A stretch of 64,000 nt of DNA from CBDHGY01 sp965263325. GTDB lineage: Bacteria; Pseudomonadota; Alphaproteobacteria; Caulobacterales; Hyphomonadaceae. This document shows positions 34,583-43,454 of the stretch, piece after piece. The stretch is taken from the NCBI GenBank assembly GCA_965263325.1, contig CBDHGY010000002.1:682001-746000 (forward strand). The letters run 5' to 3'. The position numbers and the translations under genes are program-made. Each line of letters begins with the position of its first letter. The stretch's first letter is position 1. Under the pieces are notes generated by a model. That model searched no databases. It was given only the letters and a program-made list of their open reading frames with translations, and had not been told where the DNA came from.

Positions 34583-36061
34583 TCACCACCACTTTTCAGG
34601 TCTGGCGACAAAACCGGCTGCGCGTTCAATCTCGCCGCCAACACGAAAACAAGCCGCCTCGTCGAGCGCCTTTGTGATTACCTGAAGCCCGAGCGGCAAT
34701 CCTTGTCCGTCTAACGCTGCTGGAACAGCAATACCTGGCAAACCCGCGAGGTTAGCGGTTACGGTGAATACGTCATTCAAATACATGGCGACGGGGTCAT
34801 CAGATTTCTCACCATATGCAAACGCCGCACTTGGCGTTGCTGGCGTTAGCAGCGCATCGACATCCTCGAACACGTTCAGAAAATCCTGCAGGATAAGCGT
34901 GCGAACTTTTTGGGCGCGAAGATAATAGGCATCATAATAGCCGGACGAGAGCACATAGGTGCCGATCATCAAGCGGCGCTGAACTTCAGCGCCAAAGCCG
35001 CCAGCACGCGTTTCTTCATATGTGGCATTAAGATTATCGCCGTCAATGCGATTACCATAACGCATGCCATCATAACGGGCGAGATTTGCTGACGCTTCAG
35101 CAGGGGCAACGATGTAGTAGGCTGGCAGCGCATACTTTGTGTGCGGGAGGGAGACGTCCACGATCTCTGCGCCCGCTGCTTTTAGCCAATCGATGCCTTG
35201 CTCCCACAGTTTCTCAATCTCATCGGGCATTCCGTCCATGCGGTATTCTTTCGGAATTCCTATCTTCATACCTTTTACGCCCTTTGCCGCCTCGCCGCGC
35301 CATGTTGGGACTTGAACAGGAAGAGAGGTGGAGTCCTTGGCATCATGGCTGCACATGACTTCGAGCATGATCGCACTGTCTTCAACGGTCTTTGCAATCG
35401 GGCCCGCCTGATCCAGTGAGCTCGCAAACGCCACCATGCCATAACGACTTGCTCTGCCGTAAGTTGGTTTTATGCCGACAGTGCCGGTGAATGCAGCCGG
35501 CTGGCGTATTGAACCGCCGGTGTCGGAAGCTGTCGCGGCCAGACAAAGATCGGCCGCCACACTTGCCGCTGAACCACCGGAAGACCCTCCAGGCGTCAAT
35601 TTCGCATTTGCACCGTCATTGCGTCGCCACGGATTGGCTACTTCGCCAAACCTAGATGTCTCATTCGAGGAACCCATCGCAAACTCATCCATATTGAGCT
35701 TACCCAGCATAACAGCACCCTCATCCCAGAGATTCTGCGTTACCGTTGACTCATATGTTGGAGTGAACTCGCCAAGAATTTCGGAACAGGCTGTCGTTCG
35801 AGTACCTTTTGTGCAGAATAGGTCCTTGATCCCAAGAGGCGCGCCCTCGAGTTTACCGGCCTGCCCTTTCGCCCGGCGTTCATCTGAAGCAGCAGCCATT
35901 GAAAGCGCCTTCTCCGGTGTTTCCACAACATAAGCGTTTAGCGAAGGATTCGCGGCAGCAATCGCATCGACAAAGGCCTGCGTGAGTTCCCGGCTAGAGA
36001 ACTGTTTTTCTTCAAGACCGGTTAGTGCATCTGCAAGAGAGAGTTTCGTTAGTTCGTTCAT
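34583..36061 (-). CDS. gatA: Asp/Glu-tRNA amidotransferase subunit A
   Basis: Amidase subunit of GatCAB that supplies ammonia from glutamine. 492 residues. The amidase signature is intact: the catalytic Lys in GIKDLFCTKG, the cis-Ser/Ser pair in TPGGSSGGSAASVAADL and DTGGSIRQPAAFTG. The rest follows the family through GTYVLSSGYYDAYY. Divergent from the lipoprotein gene at 36172. Confidence 0.96.
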   Translation of the reverse strand: MNELTKLSLADALTGLEEKQFSSRELTQAFVDAIAAANPSLNAYVVETPEKALSMAAASDERRAKGQAGKLEGAPLGIKDLFCTKGTRTTACSEILGEFTPTYESTVTQNLWDEGAVMLGKLNMDEFAMGSSNETSRFGEVANPWRRNDGANAKLTPGGSSGGSAASVAADLCLAATASDTGGSIRQPAAFTGTVGIKPTYGRASRYGMVAFASSLDQAGPIAKTVEDSAIMLEVMCSHDAKDSTSLPVQVPTWRGEAAKGVKGMKIGIPKEYRMDGMPDEIEKLWEQGIDWLKAAGAEIVDVSLPHTKYALPAYYIVAPAEASANLARYDGMRYGNRIDGDNLNATYEETRAGGFGAEVQRRLMIGTYVLSSGYYDAYYLRAQKVRTLILQDFLNVFEDVDALLTPATPSAAFAYGEKSDDPVAMYLNDVFTVTANLAGLPGIAVPAALDGQGLPLGLQVITKALDEAACFRVGGEIERAAGFVARPEKWW

Positions 36062-36171
36062 TTTCTTGTGAGGCTTGTTCGAGGAAGTATCTGGCCGTGC
36101 TAAGCCTCTTCTGGCTCTGAGTGCAAGCCCCCTGCTGCCTCATCGTTACATCCTGAAAGGAGCATTGCCCC

Positions 36172-36624
36172 ATGTTTATGCGTATTGCCACGGCACTTGC
36201 CGTCATCAGCTTATTTACTGCGTGTGCCAGCACTTCGTCTGACGCCCCTAAAGGCGTTGAAAAATTTCCAGACGATCCGCGGCTCGGCAAAAAAGTGGAT
36301 AAAATCTGTTTCAACCGGCAGATCGACGGGTTTTCACGCACTGACCGGGACACGATCGTAGTTTCAGCAGGCGCAAATGAAGATTATCTGATTGAAGTGC
36401 GCGGCATATGTACCAACCTCCAACATGCGCAATCTATCGCAATCGATTCATCGCTAAGCTGCGTGACTCGGTTGGACAGATTGCTCGTCTCGACGTCTGC
36501 ATTCTCGCTCCGGGACAACCTTGGCGGCCCACAAAGCTGCACGATCAATGAAATCTACGCATGGGACGAGGACGCGAAGAAACCTGATCAAAGTGAAACG
36601 AAAGAGAATTCCACCACGCCCTGA
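36172..36624 (+). CDS. DUF6491-type lipoprotein
   Basis: 150 residues, with AGGAG 9 nt before the ATG. The signal peptide ends in a lipobox (LFTACAS, modified Cys at about residue 19). Mature domain features KICFNRQIDGFSRTDRDTIVVS and a paired-cysteine region (ICTNLQHA ... SCVTRLDRLL ... QSCTINEIYAW) match DUF6491 as I know it. Probably anchored to the outer or inner membrane facing the periplasm. Sits between gatA and gatC on the opposite strand. Confidence 0.75.
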   Translation: MFMRIATALAVISLFTACASTSSDAPKGVEKFPDDPRLGKKVDKICFNRQIDGFSRTDRDTIVVSAGANEDYLIEVRGICTNLQHAQSIAIDSSLSCVTRLDRLLVSTSAFSLRDNLGGPQSCTINEIYAWDEDAKKPDQSETKENSTTP

Positions 36625-36630
36625 GGCCTT

Positions 36631-36918
36631 TTATTCTACCGATCGCGGAACGACGTAGAATCCTTCATCTGATTTAGGGGCGTTTGCCAAAACTTCATCA
36701 CGGCGATTACCGTCTGTAACAATATCTTTGCGCATAGGTAGTGTGGCTTCCACGACGGATGTAAGAGGGTCCACGCAGTCGACGTCCACTTCGTTTAGCT
36801 GTTCTATCCATCCCATGATGCCGTTGAGCTCAGCTGCAAGCGGCTCAAGCTTATCATCTGGCACAGCGATGCGTGACAAGCGCGCCACCTTTCGAACGTC
36901 ATCCTTCGTAACGGACAT
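36631..36918 (-). CDS. gatC: Asp/Glu-tRNA amidotransferase subunit C
   Basis: 95-residue stabilising subunit of GatCAB: VRKVARLSRIAV at the N-terminus, LAAELNGIMGWIEQLNEVDV in the middle and LPMRKDIVTDG near the end. Tail-to-tail with the lipoprotein gene (6-bp gap) and divergent from ruvX. Confidence 0.94.
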   Translation of the reverse strand: MSVTKDDVRKVARLSRIAVPDDKLEPLAAELNGIMGWIEQLNEVDVDCVDPLTSVVEATLPMRKDIVTDGNRRDEVLANAPKSDEGFYVVPRSVE

Positions 36919-36986
36919 TCAATTCTCTACCTTTCTTCACGAACACTGTGCGATACGCTCTGTTCGCTGACCAATCAAGCGCTTAT

Positions 36987-37457
36987 ATGCCCATCATGGC
37001 AATCGTTGACCTATATGACTTACCGAAAAATGGGCCTCTCATCGGCATCGACCCTGGATCGAAAACGCTGGGAATTGCAGCATCCGACACTCTTAGACTA
37101 ATCGCTACTCCAATTGAAACTATTCCGCGCGGAAAAAAATTTGCGCCCACGCTCGAAAGATTGATGGACATCGTCGAAGAACGCGAGGCTGTCGGCATGA
37201 TCATAGGACTGCCTCTAAATATGGATGGAAGCGAAGGCCCACGCGCCCAATCGGCAAAGGCGTTAGCGAGTAACATATTAAGCGCGCGCGATATCTATAT
37301 TGCGTTTTTCGATGAAAGACTAAGCACTGCGCAAGCCGAACGCGGGATGCTAGATGCAGACCTCTCAAGAGTACGGCGCTCTGAACTTATTGACGCAAGC
37401 GCTGCATCGATTATTTTGCAGACGGCACTTGATCGACTCGCCAATTTCCAAACATAA
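36987..37457 (+). CDS. ruvX: Putative Holliday junction resolvase RuvX (YqgF)
   Basis: RNase-H-fold protein acting in recombination or 16S rRNA 5' processing. 156 residues from the ATG at 36987; ATG at 36996 also fits. GIDPGSKTLGIAASD near the N-terminus provides the first acidic residue, MIIGLPLNMDGSEGP the middle motif, and FFDERLSTAQAE plus IDASAASIILQ the last ones. In many genomes it lies beside gatC. Confidence 0.92.
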   Translation: MPIMAIVDLYDLPKNGPLIGIDPGSKTLGIAASDTLRLIATPIETIPRGKKFAPTLERLMDIVEEREAVGMIIGLPLNMDGSEGPRAQSAKALASNILSARDIYIAFFDERLSTAQAERGMLDADLSRVRRSELIDASAASIILQTALDRLANFQT

Positions 37458-37511
37458 GTTCACAAAAGCTATACATTCGTGTGCTTGATTGCATCCTTAA
37501 TTTTCATGAAG

Positions 37512-37530
37512 ATGCTGAAAAAGTCAGCAT
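37512..37530. other. Small hairpin before the NUDIX gene
   Basis: ATGCTGA/TCAGCAT 7-bp stem with an AAAAG loop at 37512-37530, between ruvX and the gene at 37580, without a T-tract. It may be a weak end of the ruvX transcript or a 5' leader structure. Confidence 0.35.
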
Positions 37531-37579
37531 ACGGAATAAAATCAAATTTTCGCATGTTTACGTGCGGTAGGAGTTAAAG

Positions 37580-38005
37580 ATGGCAAAGAAAGAAGAGGCT
37601 TTTCAAGTCGCTGCGCTTTGCTATCGACGCCGAAAAAAAGATGTGGAGATTCTCCTCGTAAAAAGTCTCGGGCGCGGCAATTGGATTCTGCCTAAGGGGT
37701 GGCCAATGGACGATCGTTCACTCGCCAAGGCAGCGGCGACTGAAGCTTTTGAGGAAGCGGGCGCGAAAGGCAAAATCCGAAAGAAACCCGTCGGCACTTA
37801 TCGTTACACCAAAAGCAGAAAAAACGGCGAGCTCGTTAAATGCGAAGCGTTGGCTTATGAATTGGAAGTATCAGACATCAAGAAGAAGTTTCCCGAATCT
37901 GATATTCGCACTGCAAGATGGTTTTCGAAAACTGAAGCTGCTGAAAGCGTTGCATTCAAACAACTTCGAAAACTCATTCGAGAATTTGAACCTCCCAAGA
38001 CCTAG
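37580..38005 (+). CDS. NUDIX hydrolase, small (diadenosine-polyphosphate-like)
   Basis: 141 residues with TAGGAG before the ATG. The NUDIX box is WILPKGWPMDDRSLAKAAATEAFEEAGAKG (seen as GW-x5-A-x-TEAFEEAGAKG), and a basic N-terminal RRRKKDVEILLVK strand precedes it. This composition is usual for alphaproteobacterial NUDIX proteins related to diphosphoinositol/diadenosine polyphosphate hydrolases; actual substrate unknown. Its stop overlaps the stop of the convergent gene through CTAG. Confidence 0.88.
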   Translation: MAKKEEAFQVAALCYRRRKKDVEILLVKSLGRGNWILPKGWPMDDRSLAKAAATEAFEEAGAKGKIRKKPVGTYRYTKSRKNGELVKCEALAYELEVSDIKKKFPESDIRTARWFSKTEAAESVAFKQLRKLIREFEPPKT

Positions 38006-38859
38006 CGATCCAGTCTTGCAATCAGGCTTGAAGTATCCCAGCGGGCTCCGCCCATGGACTGCACATCAGCATAGTACATGTCGACCTGAGCCGTTAATGG
38101 AATGCTCGCACCAGTTTCACGCGCTGTTTCGAGAGCAATGCGTAGGTCTTTACGCATCCAGTCGACAGCAAATCCGTGCCCAAAATGACGATCCGACATA
38201 GTTTGCCAACGGTTGACCATTTGCCAACTCTGCGCCGCGCCGCCGGAAATGGCTTCCATGACTTTATCGATGTCGAGACCTGACTTTTCAGCAAAGTGAA
38301 TTCCTTCCGACAAGCCTTGAACGATACCGACAATACAGATCTGATTGACTGATTTACAAAGCTGGCCTGCGCCGCTTTCTCCGATCAGAGTCATGTTCTT
38401 GCCATAGGCTGACATAATGGGTTTTGCATTTTCAAACACGCCGGCGTCTCCGCCGCACATGATCGTTAGCGCACCGCTAATTGCGCCTGCTTCACCGCCA
38501 GATATAGGCGCATCTAGAAATGCGGCGTCTATCGCCTTGCATCTCGCATAGAGTTCGCGGGCTAATCCCGCGCTCGCAGTCGTATGATCAACAATTATGG
38601 TACCTCTGGTAACACTTTGCTCAAAAGCATCAAAAACTGCGCGCACATCCGGATCATCACCTAAACAAAGGAAAACGTATTCGGCATCGACGACAGCCTC
38701 TGCAGCGCTTTTCGCGGCATTTCCCTCATGTTTTTTTGCCCAATCAGAGGACTTAACGTCTGTTCTGTTCCAGACTGATACAGAATGTCCCGCAGACGCT
38801 AAGTGTCCTGCCATATGAAACCCCATTACGCCCAAACCAAGAAATGCGCACTTAGCCAT
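38002..38859 (-). CDS. NAD-dependent 3-hydroxyisobutyrate-dehydrogenase-like oxidoreductase
   Basis: 285 residues from the ATG at 38859, with GGGAG upstream. Rossmann N-terminal AFLGLGVMGFHMAGHLASAGH, the phosphate-binding ISGGEAGAISGALTIMCGG, and the catalytic-Lys region GAGQLCKSVNQICIVG around residue 170 are all present. It belongs to the beta-hydroxyacid dehydrogenase family (3-hydroxyisobutyrate, tartronate semialdehyde or succinic semialdehyde reductases); substrate cannot be read. The CTAG at 38002-38005 is shared with the NUDIX gene. Confidence 0.9.
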   Translation of the reverse strand: MAKCAFLGLGVMGFHMAGHLASAGHSVSVWNRTDVKSSDWAKKHEGNAAKSAAEAVVDAEYVFLCLGDDPDVRAVFDAFEQSVTRGTIIVDHTTASAGLARELYARCKAIDAAFLDAPISGGEAGAISGALTIMCGGDAGVFENAKPIMSAYGKNMTLIGESGAGQLCKSVNQICIVGIVQGLSEGIHFAEKSGLDIDKVMEAISGGAAQSWQMVNRWQTMSDRHFGHGFAVDWMRKDLRIALETARETGASIPLTAQVDMYYADVQSMGGARWDTSSLIARLDR

Positions 38860-38993
38860 CACCAGACTCCCAATTATCTCATCTGCGACCGAGATAGCTG
38901 CAATTTCAAATAAATCCCACTGCAAAAGGCGACACGATACTAAGCATGATCTGATAGTAACTGGCTCAAGATCAGAAAGATCTGGAACACGAT

Positions 38994-39671
38994 ATGGCAA
39001 ATTCATACGCCACAGCGCGCTCCGGGGGCAGAACGCCCCCATTCGCGCCCTCTCGAAAGATGGGGGCGTGGAAGCTCGCTTATGCCGATTTTTTGACGGC
39101 TCTCTGCGCCTTCTTTCTCGTAATGTGGATGATAAATACGCCGCAGTCAGACCGAAAAGGAGTCGCTGAATATTTTTCAGGGAACAAGACCTATGTCACT
39201 TATAATAGCCAGCCAGCTCATCAAGCTGATCAAATCGCTGCTCTCCTAGGTGCTTCGGCACTATTGCAGGCTCACGCCAGCAATCTGAATATCACTCCGA
39301 CGGATAAATTCGTCCGCGTCGATATCTTCGACACGTCAGACAAGCCTTTGTTTTCGAACGGTCATGCCAAGTTGAATGATACAGGCGAATTGCTTGTGAA
39401 TGCGGCGGGCGGCGTCATATCTGAAAAAAATTGGGAAATAACAATCGAGGGTCATACCGACTCCAATCAGATGAATCTCGACGGATACTCAAACTGGGAT
39501 TTATCCGCCGAACGCGCCAATGAAGCACGTCGCACCCTCGAATCATCAGGCGTGCATTCAAAGCAAATTCGCGCCGTTACTGGGCTTTCAGACACCAAGC
39601 CCCTCTTCCCAGACGCTTCTTACTTGCCAGCGAACCGGCGCATCAGCATAGTTGTCCATCTGTTGGATTAG
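38994..39671 (+). CDS. motB: MotB-like flagellar stator protein (orphan)
   Basis: Stator MotB anchors MotA proton channels to peptidoglycan. 225 residues, shorter than the usual 280-320. The single membrane helix contains the essential acid as Asp32 (WKLAYADFLTALCAFFLVMW), followed by the MotB plug region, and the OmpA-like peptidoglycan domain at about 110-220 (ITIEGHTDSN, NWDLSAERANEARRTLE, NRRISIVV). No motA or other flagellar gene is next to it in the window. Confidence 0.85.
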   Translation: MANSYATARSGGRTPPFAPSRKMGAWKLAYADFLTALCAFFLVMWMINTPQSDRKGVAEYFSGNKTYVTYNSQPAHQADQIAALLGASALLQAHASNLNITPTDKFVRVDIFDTSDKPLFSNGHAKLNDTGELLVNAAGGVISEKNWEITIEGHTDSNQMNLDGYSNWDLSAERANEARRTLESSGVHSKQIRAVTGLSDTKPLFPDASYLPANRRISIVVHLLD

Positions 39672-39712
39672 CGGGCTCAGACCGTACGTAGTGAGGCTGA
39701 CAAACAAGCACA

Positions 39713-41539
39713 ATGCTGAATTATGTTATTGCCAATTGGCCCATGCTGGTCAGCCTTGGTGTCGTGATCGCTGCGATCATCGCATATTTGCTCGACCGAT
39801 GGTCGATGGAGCTTGTCTCTGTCTGCGTCATTGCTGCTCTTCTTATCCTTTTCGAATTGCCGGGAACTGAAGCTGTTAGTGCGAACATGCTTCTTGCCGG
39901 CTTTGGTAACGAAGCACTGATTACGATCATGGCGTTGCTGGTGGTTGGTCAGGCATTATTCCAAACAGGTGCCCTGGAAGGCCCAACACGAGCGCTATTG
40001 GCGTCGTATGATAAGCGCCCGAGCGCCACGCTGCTGGCAGCGTTTTTTGCGGTATTCGTGATCAGCGCATTTATCAACAACACGCCTGTTGTCATCATGT
40101 TCCTTCCGGTAATGAGCGCCATCGCGGCTCGGATGGGAGCCGCGCCTTCGCGGCTAATGATGCCGCTGAGTTTTGTAAGTGTTTTTGCAGGCATGACTAC
40201 ACTGATAGGAACGTCCACAAACTTGCTGGCGGCAAATGCATATGAGCGTCTCGATGGCGATTCATTTGGATTCTTTACACAAACGCCTATGGGGTTGGTC
40301 CTGGCAGGCGCGGGCATGATTTATCTCATTGTTGCCTCGCGCATGTTAATACCTGAAAGACGCGGGCTCTCGGAAGACATCGCCTCGTCGTCAGGCAAAC
40401 AATTCGTCGCACAGTTCGAAGTTGGATATGGACACTTCCTCTCGGGTCAACGCGCGATCGCTGGTATGTTTCCTGATCTTCCAGGCGTGACTGTTAGAAT
40501 GGTCCAACGCGGCGAGCGAGCCCTCCTCCCTCCTTTTGAAGATATTGCCCTTCAGCCAGGCGACCTCGTCATTGTTGCGGCAACCAGAAGCACACTTACC
40601 GATTTGCTCGGACGCCATCCAGAGCTCCTTAAACAAATGTACAGCGAGAGCACTGGTGTCTCCTCCGAAGCACCGAGCTCGCTAGCCGTTCTGGAAGCAG
40701 TTATAGCGCCTGGTTCACGCATGTCGGGGCGTACCGTAGAGATGGTGGGTTTTCGCAGATTGACTGAATCAGTCGTCCTTGGGGTTCAACGACGCTCGAG
40801 AATGATCCGCGCAAAGCTCGGCGAAATAAGACTGGAGGCTGGTGACACATTGCTGTTGTGCGGATCGCCAAACGCATTCCAGAAACTACGGGCCAACCGA
40901 GACATAATATTGCTTGAGTCATCTCAGATGGAACTGCCATTAAATCGCCGTGTCGCGGTTGCTCGATTGGCGGCTTTGGCGATGGTGTTGCTAGCTGCCT
41001 CAAACATTCTTCCAATATTGCACGCCTCTGTGCTCTGCGCTGTAAGCATGATCACACTTGGTTGCCTTAATATTCGTCAAGCAAGTCGATCATTGGATCT
41101 GCGCATTTTCCTGATTATCGCTGCTGCGCTCGCAATGGGGGCAGCCCTTGAGCAGACTGGTGCCGCGAAGCTCATTGCAGATCTCGTTGTGACAGCCGCT
41201 CTTCCATTTGGGAAACTAGCTGTTCTTTCTGCGATCTTCCTCGCGGTAGCGGTTCTCACAAATATTTTATCCAATGCCGCAACGGCAGTTGTCTTCAGCC
41301 CAATCGCGATATCTGCGGCAGAATCAATCAATGCCGATCCGGTAATATTCGTATTGGCGGTTATTTACGGTGCTAATTGTTGCTTTGCTACGCCCATTGC
41401 CTACCAGACGAATTTGCTTGTTATGGGCCCAGGTCATTACAAATTCAGCGATTTCTTACGATTTGGAGGTCCGCTCGTATTGCTACTCTGGGCGGTGTTT
41501 ACAATTACAGCCCCTTGGATGTTTAGCATTGCTGTGTAG
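39713..41539 (+). CDS. SLC13/DASS-type permease with TrkA-C domains
   Basis: 608 residues. Two membrane halves flank a soluble insert: N-terminal helices to about residue 200 with the NNTPVVIMFLPVMSAIA and GTSTNLLAANAYE motifs; then two RCK/TrkA-C regulatory units (about 230-395, FEDIALQPGDLVIVAA and IRLEAGDTLLLCGS); then C-terminal helices with SNAATAVVFSPIA and TPIAYQTNLLVMGPG. This is the arrangement of dicarboxylate/sulfate transporters of the DASS group. Substrate not determined. It starts 41 bp after motB. Confidence 0.9.
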   Translation: MLNYVIANWPMLVSLGVVIAAIIAYLLDRWSMELVSVCVIAALLILFELPGTEAVSANMLLAGFGNEALITIMALLVVGQALFQTGALEGPTRALLASYDKRPSATLLAAFFAVFVISAFINNTPVVIMFLPVMSAIAARMGAAPSRLMMPLSFVSVFAGMTTLIGTSTNLLAANAYERLDGDSFGFFTQTPMGLVLAGAGMIYLIVASRMLIPERRGLSEDIASSSGKQFVAQFEVGYGHFLSGQRAIAGMFPDLPGVTVRMVQRGERALLPPFEDIALQPGDLVIVAATRSTLTDLLGRHPELLKQMYSESTGVSSEAPSSLAVLEAVIAPGSRMSGRTVEMVGFRRLTESVVLGVQRRSRMIRAKLGEIRLEAGDTLLLCGSPNAFQKLRANRDIILLESSQMELPLNRRVAVARLAALAMVLLAASNILPILHASVLCAVSMITLGCLNIRQASRSLDLRIFLIIAAALAMGAALEQTGAAKLIADLVVTAALPFGKLAVLSAIFLAVAVLTNILSNAATAVVFSPIAISAAESINADPVIFVLAVIYGANCCFATPIAYQTNLLVMGPGHYKFSDFLRFGGPLVLLLWAVFTITAPWMFSIAV

Positions 41540-41544
41540 TATTT

Positions 41545-42312
41545 GTGACTGAGATGAAAATTGGTGATTCAAGTATTTTGCCGCCGGGCATTCGGCAAAC
41601 GCTGAGGTTTTACCTCACTAACCCTTCGCCATGCCCGTATCTCAAAGGCAAGAGTGAGCGCAAAGCCTTCACAAATCTCGCAGTCGGAGATCCGGATGCA
41701 CTCCACAATGCGTTATCACAGACGGGGTTTAGACGTTCACAAGGTATAGCATATCGCCCAGCCTGCCCTGGGTGCAATGCTTGCCGATCGGTTCGCACAC
41801 GTGTGCGGGAGTTTGATCTCACCAAGAGCTGGCGACGCGTTGCAAATGCTAATTCAGATCTCGTACGCGAGCCGGTTGAACCGCGCGCCACACGTGAACA
41901 GTTTCGGCTTTTGAAGCGTTATCTTGCTGGACGCCATGAGGGCGGCGGAATGTCCGCGATGAGTTACCGCGAATACGCCAGCATGGTGAATGATTCCCCG
42001 GTTAAGAGCGTTATTTTCGAGTACCGCCTTGGGCCGGGTGATGATGCTCCGCTTATTGCAGCGTCGGTAACAGATGTCTTGAGTGACGGTTTGTCGATGG
42101 TTTACACTTTTTTTGATCCATCCACGCCTCGCAGAAGTCTCGGAACATACATGATCCTCGATCATATTCAGTATGCAGCCGAACTCGGTGCGCCGCACGT
42201 CTATCTAGGTTATTGGGTCAAAGGCAGCCCAAAGATGGACTATAAGCGACGTTTTGAGCCTCTCGACATTCTGGATGGAGACGAATGGATTCCTTTAGAA
42301 GAGGATTGCTGA
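41545..42312 (+). CDS. bpt: Leucyl/arginyl-tRNA--protein transferase (Bpt/Ate1-like)
   Basis: N-degron enzyme that adds Leu to N-terminal Asp/Glu in the Bpt subclass. 255 residues starting from a GTG, with an ATG three codons on. Characteristic pieces are CPYLKGKSERKAFTNLAV, GFRRSQGIAYRPACPGCNACRSVR, DGLSMVYTFFDPSTPRRSLG and YLGYWVKGSPKMDYKRRFEPLD. The Cys-rich element near residues 70-85 is kept. It stands between the permease and the TRAP genes. Confidence 0.93.
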   Translation: MTEMKIGDSSILPPGIRQTLRFYLTNPSPCPYLKGKSERKAFTNLAVGDPDALHNALSQTGFRRSQGIAYRPACPGCNACRSVRTRVREFDLTKSWRRVANANSDLVREPVEPRATREQFRLLKRYLAGRHEGGGMSAMSYREYASMVNDSPVKSVIFEYRLGPGDDAPLIAASVTDVLSDGLSMVYTFFDPSTPRRSLGTYMILDHIQYAAELGAPHVYLGYWVKGSPKMDYKRRFEPLDILDGDEWIPLEEDC

Positions 42313-42339
42313 CGAGTTAGTCAGTATTGGGAGGTCAAA

Positions 42340-43446
42340 ATGACGACACGTCGTAACCTGCTTGGAGCGGGCTTTCTAGGCGCAGCTGGTGCAACGGCAG
42401 CATTCGTAAATCCAAAGGCTGCGGCCAATATCGGATCACCTGCAGTTACGCGTCGTCGCAAGCGTTTTAATATGGTGACCACATGGCCAAAGGGACTACC
42501 TGGACTTGGGAAAGCAGCGGAACGTGTTGCCGAAAAAGCCTGGACGATGTCAGGCGGCGCAATTGAAATAAAAGTATTCGCGGCTGGCGAGTTGGTGCCC
42601 GCATTTGAATCATTCGATGCCGTTGCAAACGGCTCAGTCGATATGTATCACGCCGCCGAATATTACTGGACGGCCAAATCAACTGGGTATCCGTTTTTTA
42701 CGGCTGTTCCATTTGGCATGACTGCACAAGAGTTGATGGGGTGGATCGACTTTGGCGGCGGTCAGGAACTCTGGGATGAGCTGTCGGGAGACTTTGGCAT
42801 AAAGGCAATTCAAGGGGCCAATACGGGCCACCAGATGGGCGGCTGGTTCCGAAAGGAAATAAACAGCCTGGATGATCTCGTTGGACTGAAGATGCGCATT
42901 CCGGGCCAAGGCGGAGACGTCCTAAGGGCTATGGGCGGCTCGGCAATCGCACTTTCAGGTGGCGAAATTTATCAGGCTCTCCAAACCGGCACCATTGATG
43001 CGACTGAATGGGTGGGGCCCTGGAACGACTACTCGCTCGGGTTCCATCGCGAAGCCCCCTATTATTATGGTCCTGGCTTCCATGAACCGGGAGCAAGTCT
43101 CGCCGTCGGAATTAATCGCCGCGTTTGGGACGAAATGAACGCAGACGAGCAAGCCGTCATGACCGCGGCATGCCAATCCGTGAACCATCTATCTCTCGGC
43201 GAATTTACCTATCAAAATGCTGTCTACCTCGATCTATTGAAACGAGAACATGGCGTACAGCTCAGATCGTTTCCTTCCGAAGTGGTTAATCGCATGGCCG
43301 AAGCTGCGGCAGATGTGCGCGCGAGTTCGGGTAAAGACGGCATTGAAAAACGGATCTATGAAAGCTTTGAGACAAGCTTGAAGACGATGCGCGGCTGGGC
43401 CAACGTCTCTGACGGCCCCTACTATTCTGCGCGAGAAGCAGGATAG
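42340..43446 (+). CDS. TRAP transporter substrate-binding protein, TakP-like
   Basis: Periplasmic DctP-type receptor. 368 residues with a twin-arginine signal (TTRRNLLGAGFLGAAGATAA). The order WPKGLPGLGKAA, IKVFAAGELVPAFESFDAV, YYWTAKSTGYPFF, GNTGHQMGGWF-like (ANTGHQMGGWF) and EWVGPWNDY is that of the TakP family, whose Rhodobacter member binds 2-oxo acids (pyruvate) with a sodium ion. Substrate is inferred from resemblance. First gene of the P-Q-M set, 8 bp from dctQ. Confidence 0.9.
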   Translation: MTTRRNLLGAGFLGAAGATAAFVNPKAAANIGSPAVTRRRKRFNMVTTWPKGLPGLGKAAERVAEKAWTMSGGAIEIKVFAAGELVPAFESFDAVANGSVDMYHAAEYYWTAKSTGYPFFTAVPFGMTAQELMGWIDFGGGQELWDELSGDFGIKAIQGANTGHQMGGWFRKEINSLDDLVGLKMRIPGQGGDVLRAMGGSAIALSGGEIYQALQTGTIDATEWVGPWNDYSLGFHREAPYYYGPGFHEPGASLAVGINRRVWDEMNADEQAVMTAACQSVNHLSLGEFTYQNAVYLDLLKREHGVQLRSFPSEVVNRMAEAAADVRASSGKDGIEKRIYESFETSLKTMRGWANVSDGPYYSAREAG

Positions 43447-43454
43447 CCGGCGGC

